Source of the DNA: Paludibacteraceae bacterium
GTDB taxonomy: Bacteria; Bacteroidota; Bacteroidia; Bacteroidales; Paludibacteraceae
Assembly (NCBI GenBank): GCA_017517845.1
Contig: JAFWXW010000009.1
Location: 62,001-126,000 of the forward strand
Length of the DNA stretch: 64,000 nucleotides
Reading direction: 5' to 3'
This document shows positions 1-8,556 of this stretch, one piece after another. The notes under the pieces are model-generated. The model worked only from the letters and a program-made list of their open reading frames with translations. It was not told where the DNA came from and did no database searches. The position numbers were made by a program, and so were the translations under genes. Position 1 is the first letter of the stretch, and every line of letters begins with the position of its first letter.

Positions 1-644
1 TAGGTCTTTCTGGGGGTAAGGATTCGCTTGCATTGGTGGAATTCCTTGCAGAACGTTCTCGAGTTTTCAAACCCCGATTTTCTGTTGTTGCTGCCCATGT
101 AAGCATGGAGAATATTCCATATCAAGCAGATATAGAATACCTTAAAAACTATTGCGAGAGTTTCGGTGTGCCTTTTTATCATGTAACTACTAGTTTCGAC
201 ACTAGTACTGACAAAAGAAAATCTCCTTGTTTTTTGTGTTCTTGGAATAGGAGAAAAAAACTTTTCGACCTGGCAAAAGAACTAGGTTGTACAAAAATTG
301 CTCTAGGGCATCATCAAGACGATATTCTTGCCACTTTGCTTATGAACCTAACATTTCAAGGGGCTTTTGCAACTATGCCTCCACGACTTTATATGAATAA
401 GGTAGATGTGGATATTATTCGTCCGCTTTGTTTAGTGCCAGAGGCAGACATTGTGGAGTATGCAGAGCTTCGCGAATTGAAAAAACAAATAAAAAATTGT
501 CCATACGAACAAGACTCCAACAGACATGATATGCAAAAGGTGATGGATTTGCTCGAAAAAATGAATCCAGAAGCCCGCCATAGTCTTTGGGGTGCAATGA
601 CAAATATACAAACCGAATATTTACCAATATTAAAAGATGAGTGA
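1..644 (+). CDS. ttcA: TtcA-like tRNA 2-thiocytidine synthetase (5' partial)
   Basis: The gene is cut by the window edge; the frame is open from base 3. The visible part begins with the ATP PP-loop SGGKDS (bases 9-26). A CxxC pair follows in SPCFLCSWNRRKK, and a third cysteine sits in KNCPYEQD. This matches the TtcA family, which uses ATP and a [4Fe-4S] cluster held by three cysteines to thiolate C32 of some tRNAs. GHHQDD is the conserved second nucleotide-binding motif. Only about 10-40 N-terminal residues appear to be missing. The stop overlaps the start of the next gene by 8 bases, so the two are probably co-translated. A related PP-loop tRNA thiolase cannot be excluded, but the cysteine spacing favours TtcA. 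Confidence 0.82.
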   Translation, partial: GLSGGKDSLALVEFLAERSRVFKPRFSVVAAHVSMENIPYQADIEYLKNYCESFGVPFYHVTTSFDTSTDKRKSPCFLCSWNRRKKLFDLAKELGCTKIALGHHQDDILATLLMNLTFQGAFATMPPRLYMNKVDVDIIRPLCLVPEADIVEYAELRELKKQIKNCPYEQDSNRHDMQKVMDLLEKMNPEARHSLWGAMTNIQTEYLPILKDE

Positions 645-951
645 GTTTTTAACCTTAGAAGAAAACATCGTTAAGATGTTGAAAACAGTGTTCGACCCAG
701 AAATTGCGGTCAATATTTACGATTTAGGCTTAATTTACAAAATAGATGTGAACGACAATAACGATGTTCACATAGACATGACCCTTACCGCACCTTCTTG
801 CCCTATGGCAGACTTTATCCTAGAAGATGTGAAACAAAAAATAGAGTCAATAGAAGGCGTAGGGAAAGTAGAAATCGAACTAGTTTTTGAACCAGTTTGG
901 GACCGCGACATGATGTCCGAAGAAGCCAAACTCGAACTAGGATTTTTGTAA
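637..951 (+). CDS. DUF59/MIP18 family protein (SufT-like Fe-S assembly factor)
   Basis: A 104-residue single-domain protein. It shows the family signature DPEIAVNIYDLGLIYK near residues 20-36 and the conserved TAPSCPMAD segment with the invariant cysteine. MIP18/DUF59 proteins (SufT, PaaD, Cia2) help deliver or assemble iron-sulfur clusters. The gene starts inside the end of the TtcA-like gene, itself a [4Fe-4S] enzyme, which fits that role. The exact client is not visible. It is followed by two hairpins, the second with a T-tract. Confidence 0.85.
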   Translation: MSEFLTLEENIVKMLKTVFDPEIAVNIYDLGLIYKIDVNDNNDVHIDMTLTAPSCPMADFILEDVKQKIESIEGVGKVEIELVFEPVWDRDMMSEEAKLELGFL

Positions 952-966
952 AAATGAACTCTAATT

Positions 967-997
967 TTGTCGCAAAAAAAGTAAATTTTTGCGACAA
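967..997. repeat. Perfect 12-bp inverted repeat
   Basis: TTGTCGCAAAAA (967-978) pairs exactly with TTTTTGCGACAA (986-997) around a 7-base loop. It lies 15 bases after the sufT-like stop and before the stronger terminator. No long T-run follows it. It may protect the 3' end of the message. Confidence 0.7.
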
Positions 998-1010
998 GAT
1001 ATACTCAATT

Positions 1011-1042
1011 CAGGTGTCATTGCAATGACGCCTGTTTTTTTT
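1011..1042 (+). terminator. Rho-independent terminator after the sufT-like gene
   Basis: Stem CAGGTGTCAT / ATGACGCCTG with one G-T wobble, followed by eight or more T. The stem base CAGGTGT...ACGCCTG recurs as hairpin 2 of the three-hairpin element at 37197, 47595 and 54937, so this may be a solo relative of that hairpin. Confidence 0.85.
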
Positions 1043-1052
1043 TGTAAAATAT

Positions 1053-1083
1053 TTTGGATAACTAAAATATTGTTGTATATTTG
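1053..1083 (+). promoter_or_regulatory. Bacteroidota-type promoter for the small ORF/XRE pair
   Basis: TTTG at 1053-1056, 19 bases, then TATATTTG at 1076-1083. This fits the TTTG-N19-TAnnTTTG consensus. The start point is predicted near 1090, inside the palindrome at 1088-1105. Confidence 0.75.
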
Positions 1084-1087
1084 CAGT

Positions 1088-1105
1088 GTTTAGTTATAAC
1101 TAAAC
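1088..1105. promoter_or_regulatory. 18-bp perfect palindrome, candidate XRE operator
   Basis: GTTTAGTTATAACTAAAC reads the same on both strands and begins 5 bases after the -7 box. The half-site ATAACTAAA (1096-1104) occurs again at 1058-1066 in the promoter spacer. A repressor binding here would block transcription. The obvious candidate is the XRE protein encoded downstream (autoregulation inferred). Confidence 0.6.
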
Positions 1106-1134
1106 TCGTATGTAATCAACTTAGTTCTTAATAT

Positions 1135-1266
1135 ATGAGTTACAATATTGAAAAATTTGAATTAGTTAAGAATCAACATTATTATTTTTACGTTGTATCA
1201 ATTGACGAGAAAAATCAGTTTAAATCTTTTTTAGAAAAAGTAACCTTTTATATTCCTAAATTATGA
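1135..1266 (+). CDS. Small protein (43 aa) overlapping an XRE regulator
   Basis: ATG at 1135, stop at 1264-1266, encoding a 43-residue protein beginning MSYNIEKFELVKNQHYYFYV. The stop overlaps the ATG of the XRE gene (ATGA), typical of translational coupling. The pair has its own promoter and palindrome, resembling a toxin-antitoxin or HigBA-like layout. A 43-residue RelE/HigB toxin would be truncated, however, so this may be the remnant N-terminus of a toxin or an unrelated small partner. I do not recognise the family with confidence. Coding is supported by the overlap, the open frame and the promoter. Confidence 0.55.
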   Translation: MSYNIEKFELVKNQHYYFYVVSIDEKNQFKSFLEKVTFYIPKL

Positions 1267-1577
1267 TTACAAGAGAAGATTTATTACAAAGTACAGAATA
1301 TTGGGAGCAACAAGTGCAATTGGAAATTTATAATTGTGCATCTCGTTTTATGGAACAACATAAAATGAATAGAACAATGCTTGCCAATTACTTAGGAGTG
1401 TCTAAAGGTTTTGTTAGTCAACTTCTAAGTGGAAATTATAACTATAGTTTATCAAAATTAATTGAGATTAGTGTGAAGTTAGGTTATAGGCCTGATTTTA
1501 CATTTAAACCTTTAACAAGTGAAGATAATCAGACTAAGATGTTATGTAATGAGCAATTATTACATCTTCAGTGTTAA
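1263..1577 (+). CDS. XRE-family helix-turn-helix regulator (antitoxin-like)
   Basis: A 104-residue protein with a Cro/CI-type HTH. The segment RTMLANYLGVSKGFVSQLLSG (about residues 37-57) has the helix-turn-helix pattern, followed by NYNYSLSKLIEISVKLGYRPDF. The N-terminal 35 residues are helical and may form a dimerisation or partner-binding part. It overlaps the preceding small ORF by 4 bases and sits behind a promoter with an 18-bp palindrome, suggesting autorepression. Role as antitoxin is inferred from layout only. Confidence 0.8.
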   Translation: MITREDLLQSTEYWEQQVQLEIYNCASRFMEQHKMNRTMLANYLGVSKGFVSQLLSGNYNYSLSKLIEISVKLGYRPDFTFKPLTSEDNQTKMLCNEQLLHLQC

Positions 1578-1587
1578 CTATATAAAA

Positions 1588-1625
1588 CTAAAGCCCTCGT
1601 CACTCGAGGGCTTTAGTTGTTTTGG
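1588..1625. terminator. Bidirectional terminator between XRE gene and panB
   Basis: CTAAAGCCCTCG (1588-1599) pairs perfectly with CGAGGGCTTTAG (1605-1616), 5-base loop, then TTGTTTT. It lies between convergent genes and could serve both. Confidence 0.85.
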
Positions 1626-1641
1626 CAATTATACCTAGTTT

Positions 1642-2463
1642 TTAATATTGTTCTTTTTCTGAAGGGAAGTCGCAAGATTTTACGTCGGAGATGTAGTTTT
1701 GCACTGCTTCGGTGATGACAGTGTTTAGGTCTGCATAGCGACGAAGGAAGCGAGGTGAGAAACCTTTGGTGATACCAAGCATATCTTGCATTACAAGCAC
1801 TTGTCCATCTACACCACCACCAGCACCAATACCGATGATAGGAATCTCAACAGACTGAGCCACGCGTGTAGCAAGTTCGGCAGGAATCTTTTCTAATACT
1901 ATTGCAAAGCAACCAGCTTGTTCCAAAAGTTTGGCATCTTCTATAAGTTTGTTTGCCTCTTCTTCTTCTTTGGCACGCACTGCGTATGTACCATATTTAT
2001 TAATAGACTGTGGCATAAGACCTAAGTGTCCCATCACAGGAATACCTGCAGAAATGATACGTTTGATAGAGTCTATCACTTCTTCTCCACCTTCCATTTT
2101 GATACAATCCACGCCAGACTCTTTCATAATTCTAATAGCAGAAGCTAATGCTTCAAGTGAGTTGCCTTGGTATGTACCAAAAGGCATATCACACACCACT
2201 AGTGAACGTTTTGCTGCTTTCATTACACCTTTGGCAAGGAAAATCATTTCATCTAGTGTAATAGGAAGGGTAGTAGTGTTACCACAAATCACGTTAGACG
2301 CTGAGTCTCCTATCAAAAGCACATCTACACCTGCTTGGTCCAATATTGTGGCCATAGAATAATCGTATGCAGTAAGCATACTAATTTTTTCACCACGTTG
2401 TTTCATCTCCATTAAACGGTGAGTTGTGACCTTACGTTGGTCTTCAATTTTATGTACTGACAT
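1642..2463 (-). CDS. panB: 3-methyl-2-oxobutanoate hydroxymethyltransferase
   Basis: PanB adds a hydroxymethyl group from 5,10-methylene-THF to 2-oxoisovalerate, making ketopantoate for pantothenate and CoA. The 273-residue protein has the usual family length. Visible motifs are [25 protein letters not shown], the DMPFGTY segment, VKMEGG-type KMEGGEEV, and GHLGLMPQS. Catalytic glutamate is expected in VLEKIPAE. It stands alone on the minus strand; a TAATTTTG box (2490-2497) lies 27 bases before the ATG. CoaBC of the same CoA pathway is encoded at 7354-8544. Confidence 0.96.
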   Translation of the reverse strand: MSVHKIEDQRKVTTHRLMEMKQRGEKISMLTAYDYSMATILDQAGVDVLLIGDSASNVICGNTTTLPITLDEMIFLAKGVMKAAKRSLVVCDMPFGTYQGNSLEALASAIRIMKESGVDCIKMEGGEEVIDSIKRIISAGIPVMGHLGLMPQSINKYGTYAVRAKEEEEANKLIEDAKLLEQAGCFAIVLEKIPAELATRVAQSVEIPIIGIGAGGGVDGQVLVMQDMLGITKGFSPRFLRRYADLNTVITEAVQNYISDVKSCDFPSEKEQY

Positions 2464-2489
2464 AATTATTAAGGTTTATAAATTCTGTG

Positions 2490-2497
2490 CAAAATTA
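2490..2497 (-). promoter_or_regulatory. -7 box of the panB promoter
   Basis: Minus-strand TAATTTTG matches TAnnTTTG. No TTTG at the right distance was found, so only the -7 element is supported. Confidence 0.4.
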
Positions 2498-2541
2498 CTA
2501 AATTTATTTACAAACCATTATACATATTCGCAATTTTTATA

Positions 2542-2580
2542 TAAATTTGCACTAATCTAATTAGCACATCGTAGATTAGT
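2542..2580 (+). promoter_or_regulatory. -7 box and leader hairpin before the acidic-protein gene
   Basis: TAAATTTG at 2542-2549 fits the -7 consensus. Right after it, ACTAATCTA (2551-2559) and TAGATTAGT (2572-2580) form a perfect 9-bp inverted repeat in the predicted 5' leader. The GTAGATTAGTAAA part recurs in the priA leader near 20925. Confidence 0.5.
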
Positions 2581-2603
2581 AAACAAATAAAAAACTAAAA
2601 TAT

Positions 2604-2921
2604 ATGACAGACATTAAATGCTTAGAATATGATGACGAAGCTGCTATCATATTCATTCAAAAGAAACTACCAAAAGAATTAAACATCTCTGACGATGATA
2701 TTCAATATGTTTTGGATGTGATTTATGATTTTTATGAATCAAAAGGTCTTTTAAATGAAGATACAGATGAAGAAGTAGAAATAGTAGAAGAAGAATTACT
2801 TCATTACATCCTTAAAGCAGTAAAAAAAGATGAAATGGACGCTGATAAATTAACAGAAGAAAACGTTCAACTTATCCTTGATGCTGAATATGAATATTCA
2901 GAGTCTTTAGGTGTTTATTAA
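2604..2921 (+). CDS. Acidic protein of unknown function (105 aa)
   Basis: Very acidic and rich in Glu/Asp (for example EDTDEEVEIVEEELL), with no cysteine pair, signal peptide or membrane segment. Predicted helical pairs repeat a pattern: DDDIQYVLDVIYDFYESKGL and ENVQLILDAEYEYSESLGV both end in a Y-E-S-x-G/L-G motif. The protein may therefore be two related helical repeats of about 50 residues joined by an acidic linker. It is 10 bases upstream of the acyltransferase and may share its transcript. I do not recognise a function. Confidence 0.8.
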   Translation: MTDIKCLEYDDEAAIIFIQKKLPKELNISDDDIQYVLDVIYDFYESKGLLNEDTDEEVEIVEEELLHYILKAVKKDEMDADKLTEENVQLILDAEYEYSESLGVY

Positions 2922-2931
2922 TATAAAGATT

Positions 2932-3798
2932 ATGTGGTTTCTAAAATTTTTATCTTGTAGATCATTTAAAACTCTTTATATTCTTTCCGATTTTCTTTAT
3001 TATTTAGCCTATTATGTGGTAGGTTATAGAAAAAAAGTGGTAAGAAAGAACCTAGTAAATTCTTTCCCAGAAAAGAACGAAAAGGAGATAATAAAGTTAG
3101 AAAAAGCCTTTTATCGTCAGTTTTGTGACCAAATAGTAGAAATAATCAAGCAAGTCACTATAACCAAAGAGGAAATGGCTTCACATTTCTATGTGGAAGA
3201 TACTGAAATAATAGAAAAACTCCGTTCTGAAAATCGTTCTATAGTTTACTTTTTGGCACATATAGGCTGTTGGGAATATGTGGCATACTTTGCAACATGT
3301 ACCAAAACAGAAGATTTATACATTGGTTATAAGAAACTTACAAATGAAACTTTCGACAAATTGATGTATGATTTGAGAGCAAAATTTGGTGGAACACCCA
3401 TTCAAGACACCAAATTATTAAGAACATTAGCCCAATTTAAAAAAGAAGGTAAAAGAGCAGAATTGGGTTTCTTGGCAGACCAATCACCTATGCCAGATGC
3501 ACTTAATTATTGGACTACATTCCTAAATCAAAACACAGCTATGATAGATAGCATAGAGAGAATTGCTAGAAAACTAGACTATGCTATATGTTATCTAGAC
3601 ATAAGTAGAGTTTCTAGAGGAGTTTATAAAGCAGAAGTGAAATTAATCACAGAAAATATAAATTCTACACCACAAAACTACGTTACAGAACAATATACTA
3701 GATTATTAGAGAAGACTATAATTAATCAACCAGAATGCTATCTGTGGTCTCATAATCGTTGGAAATATAGGCCAGAGGATTCAATAAAGAATAAATAA
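2932..3798 (+). CDS. LpxL/HtrB-type lysophospholipid (lipid A) acyltransferase
   Basis: A 288-residue inner-membrane-associated acyltransferase that adds an acyl chain to a lipid A precursor. The catalytic H-x4-E motif is AHIGCWEY near residue 110, and the family's VRKNLVNSFPEK segment lies near residue 40. An N-terminal hydrophobic helix anchors it. ATG 2932 was chosen over GTG 2911 because it is the better codon and does not overlap the upstream gene; the GTG form would add seven residues. Its stop overlaps the glycosyltransferase start by one base (TAATG), so the two are co-translated and probably both act on envelope glycolipid. Confidence 0.85.
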   Translation: MWFLKFLSCRSFKTLYILSDFLYYLAYYVVGYRKKVVRKNLVNSFPEKNEKEIIKLEKAFYRQFCDQIVEIIKQVTITKEEMASHFYVEDTEIIEKLRSENRSIVYFLAHIGCWEYVAYFATCTKTEDLYIGYKKLTNETFDKLMYDLRAKFGGTPIQDTKLLRTLAQFKKEGKRAELGFLADQSPMPDALNYWTTFLNQNTAMIDSIERIARKLDYAICYLDISRVSRGVYKAEVKLITENINSTPQNYVTEQYTRLLEKTIINQPECYLWSHNRWKYRPEDSIKNK

Positions 3799-4835
3799 TG
3801 AAAAAGGTTAGTGTAATTATATTAAACTATAACGGACAAAACCATTTAAGCACATTTCTTCCCTCAGTAATTAAAAATACACCTTTACACATAGCTGATA
3901 TTATAGTGGCAGATAATGCTTCTACAGATAATTCGCTAGAGTGGTTGCGTGAGACATATCCTGCCATAAAAATAATTCAATTAAAAAATAATTATGGATT
4001 TGCAGAAGGATATAATATAAGTATAGGAAGGGTAGAGACCCCGTATGCAATACTTCTGAATTCTGATGTAGAAGTTTCTCCAAACTGGATTCAGCCCATG
4101 CTAAACTTTATGGAAGAACACCAAAATGTTATTGCTGTTCAACCAAAAATCCTTCAATACAAAGATAAAACCAAGTTTGAATATGCAGGTGGAGCAGGTG
4201 GTTTCCTAGATAAATTTGGTTATCCATTTTGTAGAGGAAGAATATTTTCTACTATAGAAGAAGACAAAGGTCAATACAATGACATAAGACAGATTTTTTG
4301 GGCTTCTGGTGCTTGTATGATGGTAAGAAGGGTGGATTTTATAGATTATGGAGGACTAGACGAAAACTTTTTTACACATCAAGAAGAGATAGACTTTTGT
4401 TGGAGGGTAAATTCTAGAGGTAGAAAAGTATATTATGTTCCTACTTCTGTGGTATATCACTTGGGTGGCGGAACATTAAATCAGTCAAATCCAAAAAAGA
4501 CATATTATAATTTCAGAAATAATATGTTGATGATATATAAAAACTTAAATACTCCTAGATTAATCCCACTAGCTATAATCAGATTCTTCTTAGATTACCT
4601 AGCTGCATTGGTTTACTTAGTCACATTAAAACCTAGATTAACATGGGCTATTATAAGGGCTAGAATAGATTTTTATAGGTACAAAGGAAAGGTAAAAGAA
4701 CTTAGAAAGGAAAATATGATAAAAACAATCCGTTATACTATACCAAATTTGGTGTACAACGGAAGTATATTGTTGTCTTATGTTCTTCTAAGAAAAAAAA
4801 GATTTTCTCAGTTATCTTCACTTAACAAAGCCTGA
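3798..4835 (+). CDS. Family 2 glycosyltransferase, membrane-anchored
   Basis: GT-A fold glycosyltransferase of 345 residues. VSVIILNYNGQNHLSTFLPS opens the nucleotide-sugar domain, DNASTDNS follows near residue 42, and LLNSDVEVSPNW carries the metal-binding DxD-like site. DEEID-type acidic pair is in HQEEIDFCWR. A C-terminal hydrophobic stretch (LIPLAIIRFFLDYLAALVYLV) suggests membrane attachment. The pattern resembles rhamnosyltransferases that build O-antigen or capsule, but the sugar cannot be told. The last 28 bases overlap the end of recN on the other strand. Confidence 0.85.
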   Translation: MKKVSVIILNYNGQNHLSTFLPSVIKNTPLHIADIIVADNASTDNSLEWLRETYPAIKIIQLKNNYGFAEGYNISIGRVETPYAILLNSDVEVSPNWIQPMLNFMEEHQNVIAVQPKILQYKDKTKFEYAGGAGGFLDKFGYPFCRGRIFSTIEEDKGQYNDIRQIFWASGACMMVRRVDFIDYGGLDENFFTHQEEIDFCWRVNSRGRKVYYVPTSVVYHLGGGTLNQSNPKKTYYNFRNNMLMIYKNLNTPRLIPLAIIRFFLDYLAALVYLVTLKPRLTWAIIRARIDFYRYKGKVKELRKENMIKTIRYTIPNLVYNGSILLSYVLLRKKRFSQLSSLNKA

Positions 4836-6457
4836 GCATTCTTTATGGCAGCATCGCTTAGTGTGCTGCCACTAAGCATACGGGCTATAGCTGTAACTCT
4901 TTCTTCTGCAGTCAATTGAGTAACAGTAGTTTCACTCTCTCCAGATTTTTCTACGAAATAATGTGTAGTTGCTTTTGCTGCTATTTGTGGTAAGTGGCTA
5001 ATAGAAATGATTTGCACGTTAGTGCTCATTTTCTTGAGCATTTTTGCTGTTAGGTCTGCAGCTTCTCCAGAAATACCAGTGTCTATCTCGTCAAAAATAA
5101 GTGTAGGAAGACTAGTACTGTTTGCAAGCAAATATTTTAGACAAAGCATTACTCTAGAAATTTCACCACCAGAAGCCGTCTTGTCTATTGGTTGAGGAGA
5201 TTTATTCTTATTAGAAGAGAATAATAGTTCTACTTTGTCCATACCAGAGCTAATAGGAGAGGCAAGAGGATTAATAGAAAACTTCACTTCACAATTTGGC
5301 ATACCCAATGCAGTAAGCAACTCTACTAATGATTTTTCCACTTCCAATGCCTGAGTTTGTCTTCTATTAGAAATCTCATTGGCCAAGGCTAATAATTCTT
5401 TATATAGATTATCTCTCTCTCTCTTTAATCTTTCTATTTCTTCGTCGGAATTATCTATAAGAGAAATCCTCTTTTCTAAATCATTTCTTATTTCTATCAA
5501 TTCAGAAACTGTATTGACTCTGTGTTTTTGGCAAAGCGAATATATTAAATCTCTTCTTTCTCTTAAATATTCTAGTCTTTCTGGATTGGAATCCACCTTT
5601 TCGCTTTCATTATACAACTCAGATGCTATATCTTTGAGTTCTATATGACAAGAATATATTCTATTAACTATCTCTTCACAATATGTAGAATATTTGGAAA
5701 CAGCAGAAAGTGAGTTCTCTGCAGTTTTAAGCATTTCTAGAACGCCTTGTTCTGCAGAAAGCATATTTTCTGATTCCAAAAGAGCATATTTAATGTCATT
5801 GGCGTGTTCTAGAATAGTAAGTTCAGTTTCTATATCATGGTCTTCTGAATCTACCAATTTGCTCTCTTCGAGCTGGTTATATTGAAATTGGAGATAATCC
5901 AATTCTTCTTTACCTTTGGAAAGTTCAGATTCCAATTCTTCTATATTTCTAGAAATTTGTTGATGAGATTTATATAAACTTTTATATATGTCCAATAAAT
6001 CTTGATTTTTTGCAGTTGTATCTAAAACTCCTAGTTGGAAATTATTATCCCTTAAAATAAGATTTTCATGTTGAGAATGCACATCTATTAATTGATCTGC
6101 TAGTGTTCGTAGAATAGACGCATTAACAGGGGTGTCATTTATAAAAAGTCTAGATTTTCCAGAAGCAGAAAGTTCTCTTCTTAGGATACATTCTGTACTG
6201 TAATCTAAATCATTTTCTTCAAAGAAGTCTATTAAATTATAATTTGAAATATTAAAAGTGGCTTCTATGATACATTTTTCAGAACCTTCTTTGATAGATT
6301 TTAGGTCGGCACGAGCACCTAATACTAGGTTTAATGCTCCTAATAGAATAGATTTACCAGCACCTGTCTGACCTGTGATAACAGAGAAACCAGACTCAAA
6401 GTTTAAGTCAAGTTTTTTTATTAGAACATAGTTTTCTATGTGTAAAGAATTAAGCAT
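4808..6457 (-). CDS. recN: DNA repair protein RecN
   Basis: SMC-like ATPase that acts on double-strand breaks together with RecA. Full length at 549 residues. Walker A GQTGAGKS is at residues 29-36, two long coiled-coil arms occupy about 150-400, the ABC signature is TASGGEISRVML, and Walker B is LPTLIFDEIDTGISGE. It is the last gene of the bamD-rpoZ-coaBC-DUF4835-recN cluster, starting 3 bases after the previous stop. Its 3' end overlaps the convergent glycosyltransferase by 28 bases. Confidence 0.96.
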   Translation of the reverse strand: MLNSLHIENYVLIKKLDLNFESGFSVITGQTGAGKSILLGALNLVLGARADLKSIKEGSEKCIIEATFNISNYNLIDFFEENDLDYSTECILRRELSASGKSRLFINDTPVNASILRTLADQLIDVHSQHENLILRDNNFQLGVLDTTAKNQDLLDIYKSLYKSHQQISRNIEELESELSKGKEELDYLQFQYNQLEESKLVDSEDHDIETELTILEHANDIKYALLESENMLSAEQGVLEMLKTAENSLSAVSKYSTYCEEIVNRIYSCHIELKDIASELYNESEKVDSNPERLEYLRERRDLIYSLCQKHRVNTVSELIEIRNDLEKRISLIDNSDEEIERLKRERDNLYKELLALANEISNRRQTQALEVEKSLVELLTALGMPNCEVKFSINPLASPISSGMDKVELLFSSNKNKSPQPIDKTASGGEISRVMLCLKYLLANSTSLPTLIFDEIDTGISGEAADLTAKMLKKMSTNVQIISISHLPQIAAKATTHYFVEKSGESETTVTQLTAEERVTAIARMLSGSTLSDAAIKNAQALLSEDN

Positions 6458-6460
6458 AGG

Positions 6461-7366
6461 TTATTTTTTTAGAGAATTAAATCTATGTTGTGATGTAGGA
6501 ATAATATAGCTCAACACATCGTATGCTATATTACATTCCTCATTACTACCTTTGGAATAAATATTAATTATTTCATCCAATTTAGCTTCCAAAAATGGTG
6601 TTAATATAACACTAGAAGAAGGGTGGTTTTTATATACTGTTTTTAGTGTTTTAAGTCCTTCTGTGATAGTGGCACGGCTCTTTGCAGCAGACATTGCCAT
6701 CTCATCTAAACCAAGTCTATGGTATGTGTATAAGTACGTTCTATAATCGGTAAGTGCGTCATCTAGAATATTACTAATCACAGCATATCTATTTTGACTA
6801 TCCTCAAATGCCCTCCAACCATTTTCATTGGTACTTTGTGCTTGGTTTACTATGCTTTCTGCCTTTTTATAAATCTGAGAACCACCCAAATTGGAGAATG
6901 TATCTAGGTCTGTGGCAATAATCATATAAGCATAATATGCCAAAACAGCAGTTAAATTATCGCTAAATGAGTTTTCGTCAAAGTTTAGAGGATCATTTTC
7001 ATTGTATGTAAATGCAAAGTTTGGGTCATTGAAGCTATAAACAGGACTTTTATAATTAGTTCCATAAACAGGTCTGTTTGCATTTACCTGAATGTTGCAA
7101 CTAAAAGAACCATTATTATAGTTGTTGACCAATATCATAATGCTACACTCAATGCGTTCTTCTACTGCATATTCGTGGTCTGTCCATTGTCTTTCATTCA
7201 TAAATTCTGTAATGGACTTTTCTAGTGTTGTAAATATTGATTTACTAGTCCCAGATATTTGGTCAGAATTTACTGTAACTTTACAGTTTAGTTCATTTGC
7301 CATTCCTAAAGCAACGAAGGAAATGAATAAAAGTAGGGTGGAGAATATTTTTTTTATGCTTTGCAT
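6461..7366 (-). CDS. DUF4835 family protein (PorD-like)
   Basis: A 301-residue exported protein: residues 1-23 form a signal peptide ending near GMA-NEL. The mature part begins with ELNCKVTVNSDQISGTSKSIFTTLE, typical of DUF4835. Some members of this family are annotated as PorD, linked to the type IX secretion/gliding system, but no other T9SS gene is in this window, so that link is family knowledge rather than seen here. It overlaps coaBC by 13 bases. Confidence 0.85.
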   Translation of the reverse strand: MQSIKKIFSTLLLFISFVALGMANELNCKVTVNSDQISGTSKSIFTTLEKSITEFMNERQWTDHEYAVEERIECSIMILVNNYNNGSFSCNIQVNANRPVYGTNYKSPVYSFNDPNFAFTYNENDPLNFDENSFSDNLTAVLAYYAYMIIATDLDTFSNLGGSQIYKKAESIVNQAQSTNENGWRAFEDSQNRYAVISNILDDALTDYRTYLYTYHRLGLDEMAMSAAKSRATITEGLKTLKTVYKNHPSSSVILTPFLEAKLDEIINIYSKGSNEECNIAYDVLSYIIPTSQHRFNSLKK

Positions 7367-8544
7367 ACTTTATCTATAATATCTTTAGCCACCTCTGTTT
7401 TAGATTTTAGGCTAAAGGCTTGAGTATTGCCGTTTTTCTCTATGATAGTGATTTTATTAGTGTCATAGCCAAAGCAAGCGTTTTCATCTTTTAATGAATT
7501 AAGCACTATAAAATCTAGATTTTTTCTTTTCAATTTGCCTTGAGCATTTTCTGCTTCATTATTAGTTTCTAAAGCAAAACCCACAAGGATTTGGTTTTCT
7601 TTTTTTCTACTACCTAGATTTGCTGCTATATCTTGTGTAGGTTTTAGTCTTATGACTAAATCATCTTTTTCACGCTTAATCTTCTCATCTGCTTGTGTCT
7701 CTGGTCTGAAATCTGCCACTGCAGCACATAGAATAGTAATATCAGATGAATCAAATTCTGCACTCGCAGCTTCAAACATTTCCCCAGCAGATACCACACT
7801 AATAGTCTTAATATTAGGGTGTTTTGCTTTGATTTGCACAGGACCACTAACCAAATATACATCTGCACCCCTTGCTGCACATTCTTCTGCTAGGGCATAA
7901 CCCATTTTGCCACTAGAATGATTGCCAATAAAACGAACAGGATCTATTTTTTCATGAGTAGGACCTGCTGTAATAAGCACTTTCTTTCCTCTTAGTTCTT
8001 GTTTAGAAGCAAAAAAGTTTGATACTTGATTTGCAATATCTTCTGGTTCTGCCATTCTACCTTTACCTTCTAGTCCACTTGCTAGAAAACCAGAGGCAGC
8101 ATCTATGATATTTACACCTTTACTTTTTAAGTATTCAATATTTTCTTGTGTAGTAGGGTGGGCATACATATCCAAATCCATGGCAGGAGCCACAAAAACA
8201 GGGCAACGTGCAGAGAGATATGTAGTAGTAAGTAAGTTGTCTGCTATACCATGAGCCATTTTAGCTATGGTGTTTGCAGTGGCAGGGGCTATTACATATG
8301 CGTCAGCCCACAGGCCCAGTGAAACGTGACTATTCCATGCCCCATTAGTAGGGTCGAAGAAATCTACTAGAATAGGGTTTTTGGAAAGTGTAGCTAGAGT
8401 AAGTGGCGTGATAAACGCTTTGGCTTTTTCGGTCATAATAACCTTAACCTCTGCTCCGCGTTTTACCAAGTCACGAATGAGGTAAGCTGTTTTATAGGCA
8501 GCTATACCTCCCGTTACTCCTATAAGTATATGTTTACCTTTCAA
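7354..8544 (-). CDS. coaBC: Bifunctional phosphopantothenoylcysteine decarboxylase/ligase
   Basis: Makes 4'-phosphopantetheine for CoA in two steps. The N-terminal CoaC flavoprotein (about residues 1-180) has the catalytic His region NSHVSLGLWADAYVIAPATANTIAKMA and PAMDLDMY. The C-terminal CoaB ligase has KVLITAGPTHEKIDPVRFIGNHSSGKMG. At 396 residues it is full length. The start codon is TTG, 12 bases after the rpoZ stop; an in-frame stop lies a few codons upstream, so no earlier start is possible. Confidence 0.95.
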   Translation of the reverse strand: MKGKHILIGVTGGIAAYKTAYLIRDLVKRGAEVKVIMTEKAKAFITPLTLATLSKNPILVDFFDPTNGAWNSHVSLGLWADAYVIAPATANTIAKMAHGIADNLLTTTYLSARCPVFVAPAMDLDMYAHPTTQENIEYLKSKGVNIIDAASGFLASGLEGKGRMAEPEDIANQVSNFFASKQELRGKKVLITAGPTHEKIDPVRFIGNHSSGKMGYALAEECAARGADVYLVSGPVQIKAKHPNIKTISVVSAGEMFEAASAEFDSSDITILCAAVADFRPETQADEKIKREKDDLVIRLKPTQDIAANLGSRKKENQILVGFALETNNEAENAQGKLKRKNLDFIVLNSLKDENACFGYDTNKITIIEKNGNTQAFSLKSKTEVAKDIIDKVCKA

Positions 8545-8556
8545 AGAAAAAGTAAA

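Noticed and set aside
1931..2362. 143-codon ORF opposite panB
   Set aside because: Antisense to a well-recognised gene with no independent features.
2911..2931. GTG start extending the acyltransferase gene upstream
   Set aside because: It overlaps the preceding gene and uses a weaker start codon; ATG 2932 fits better.
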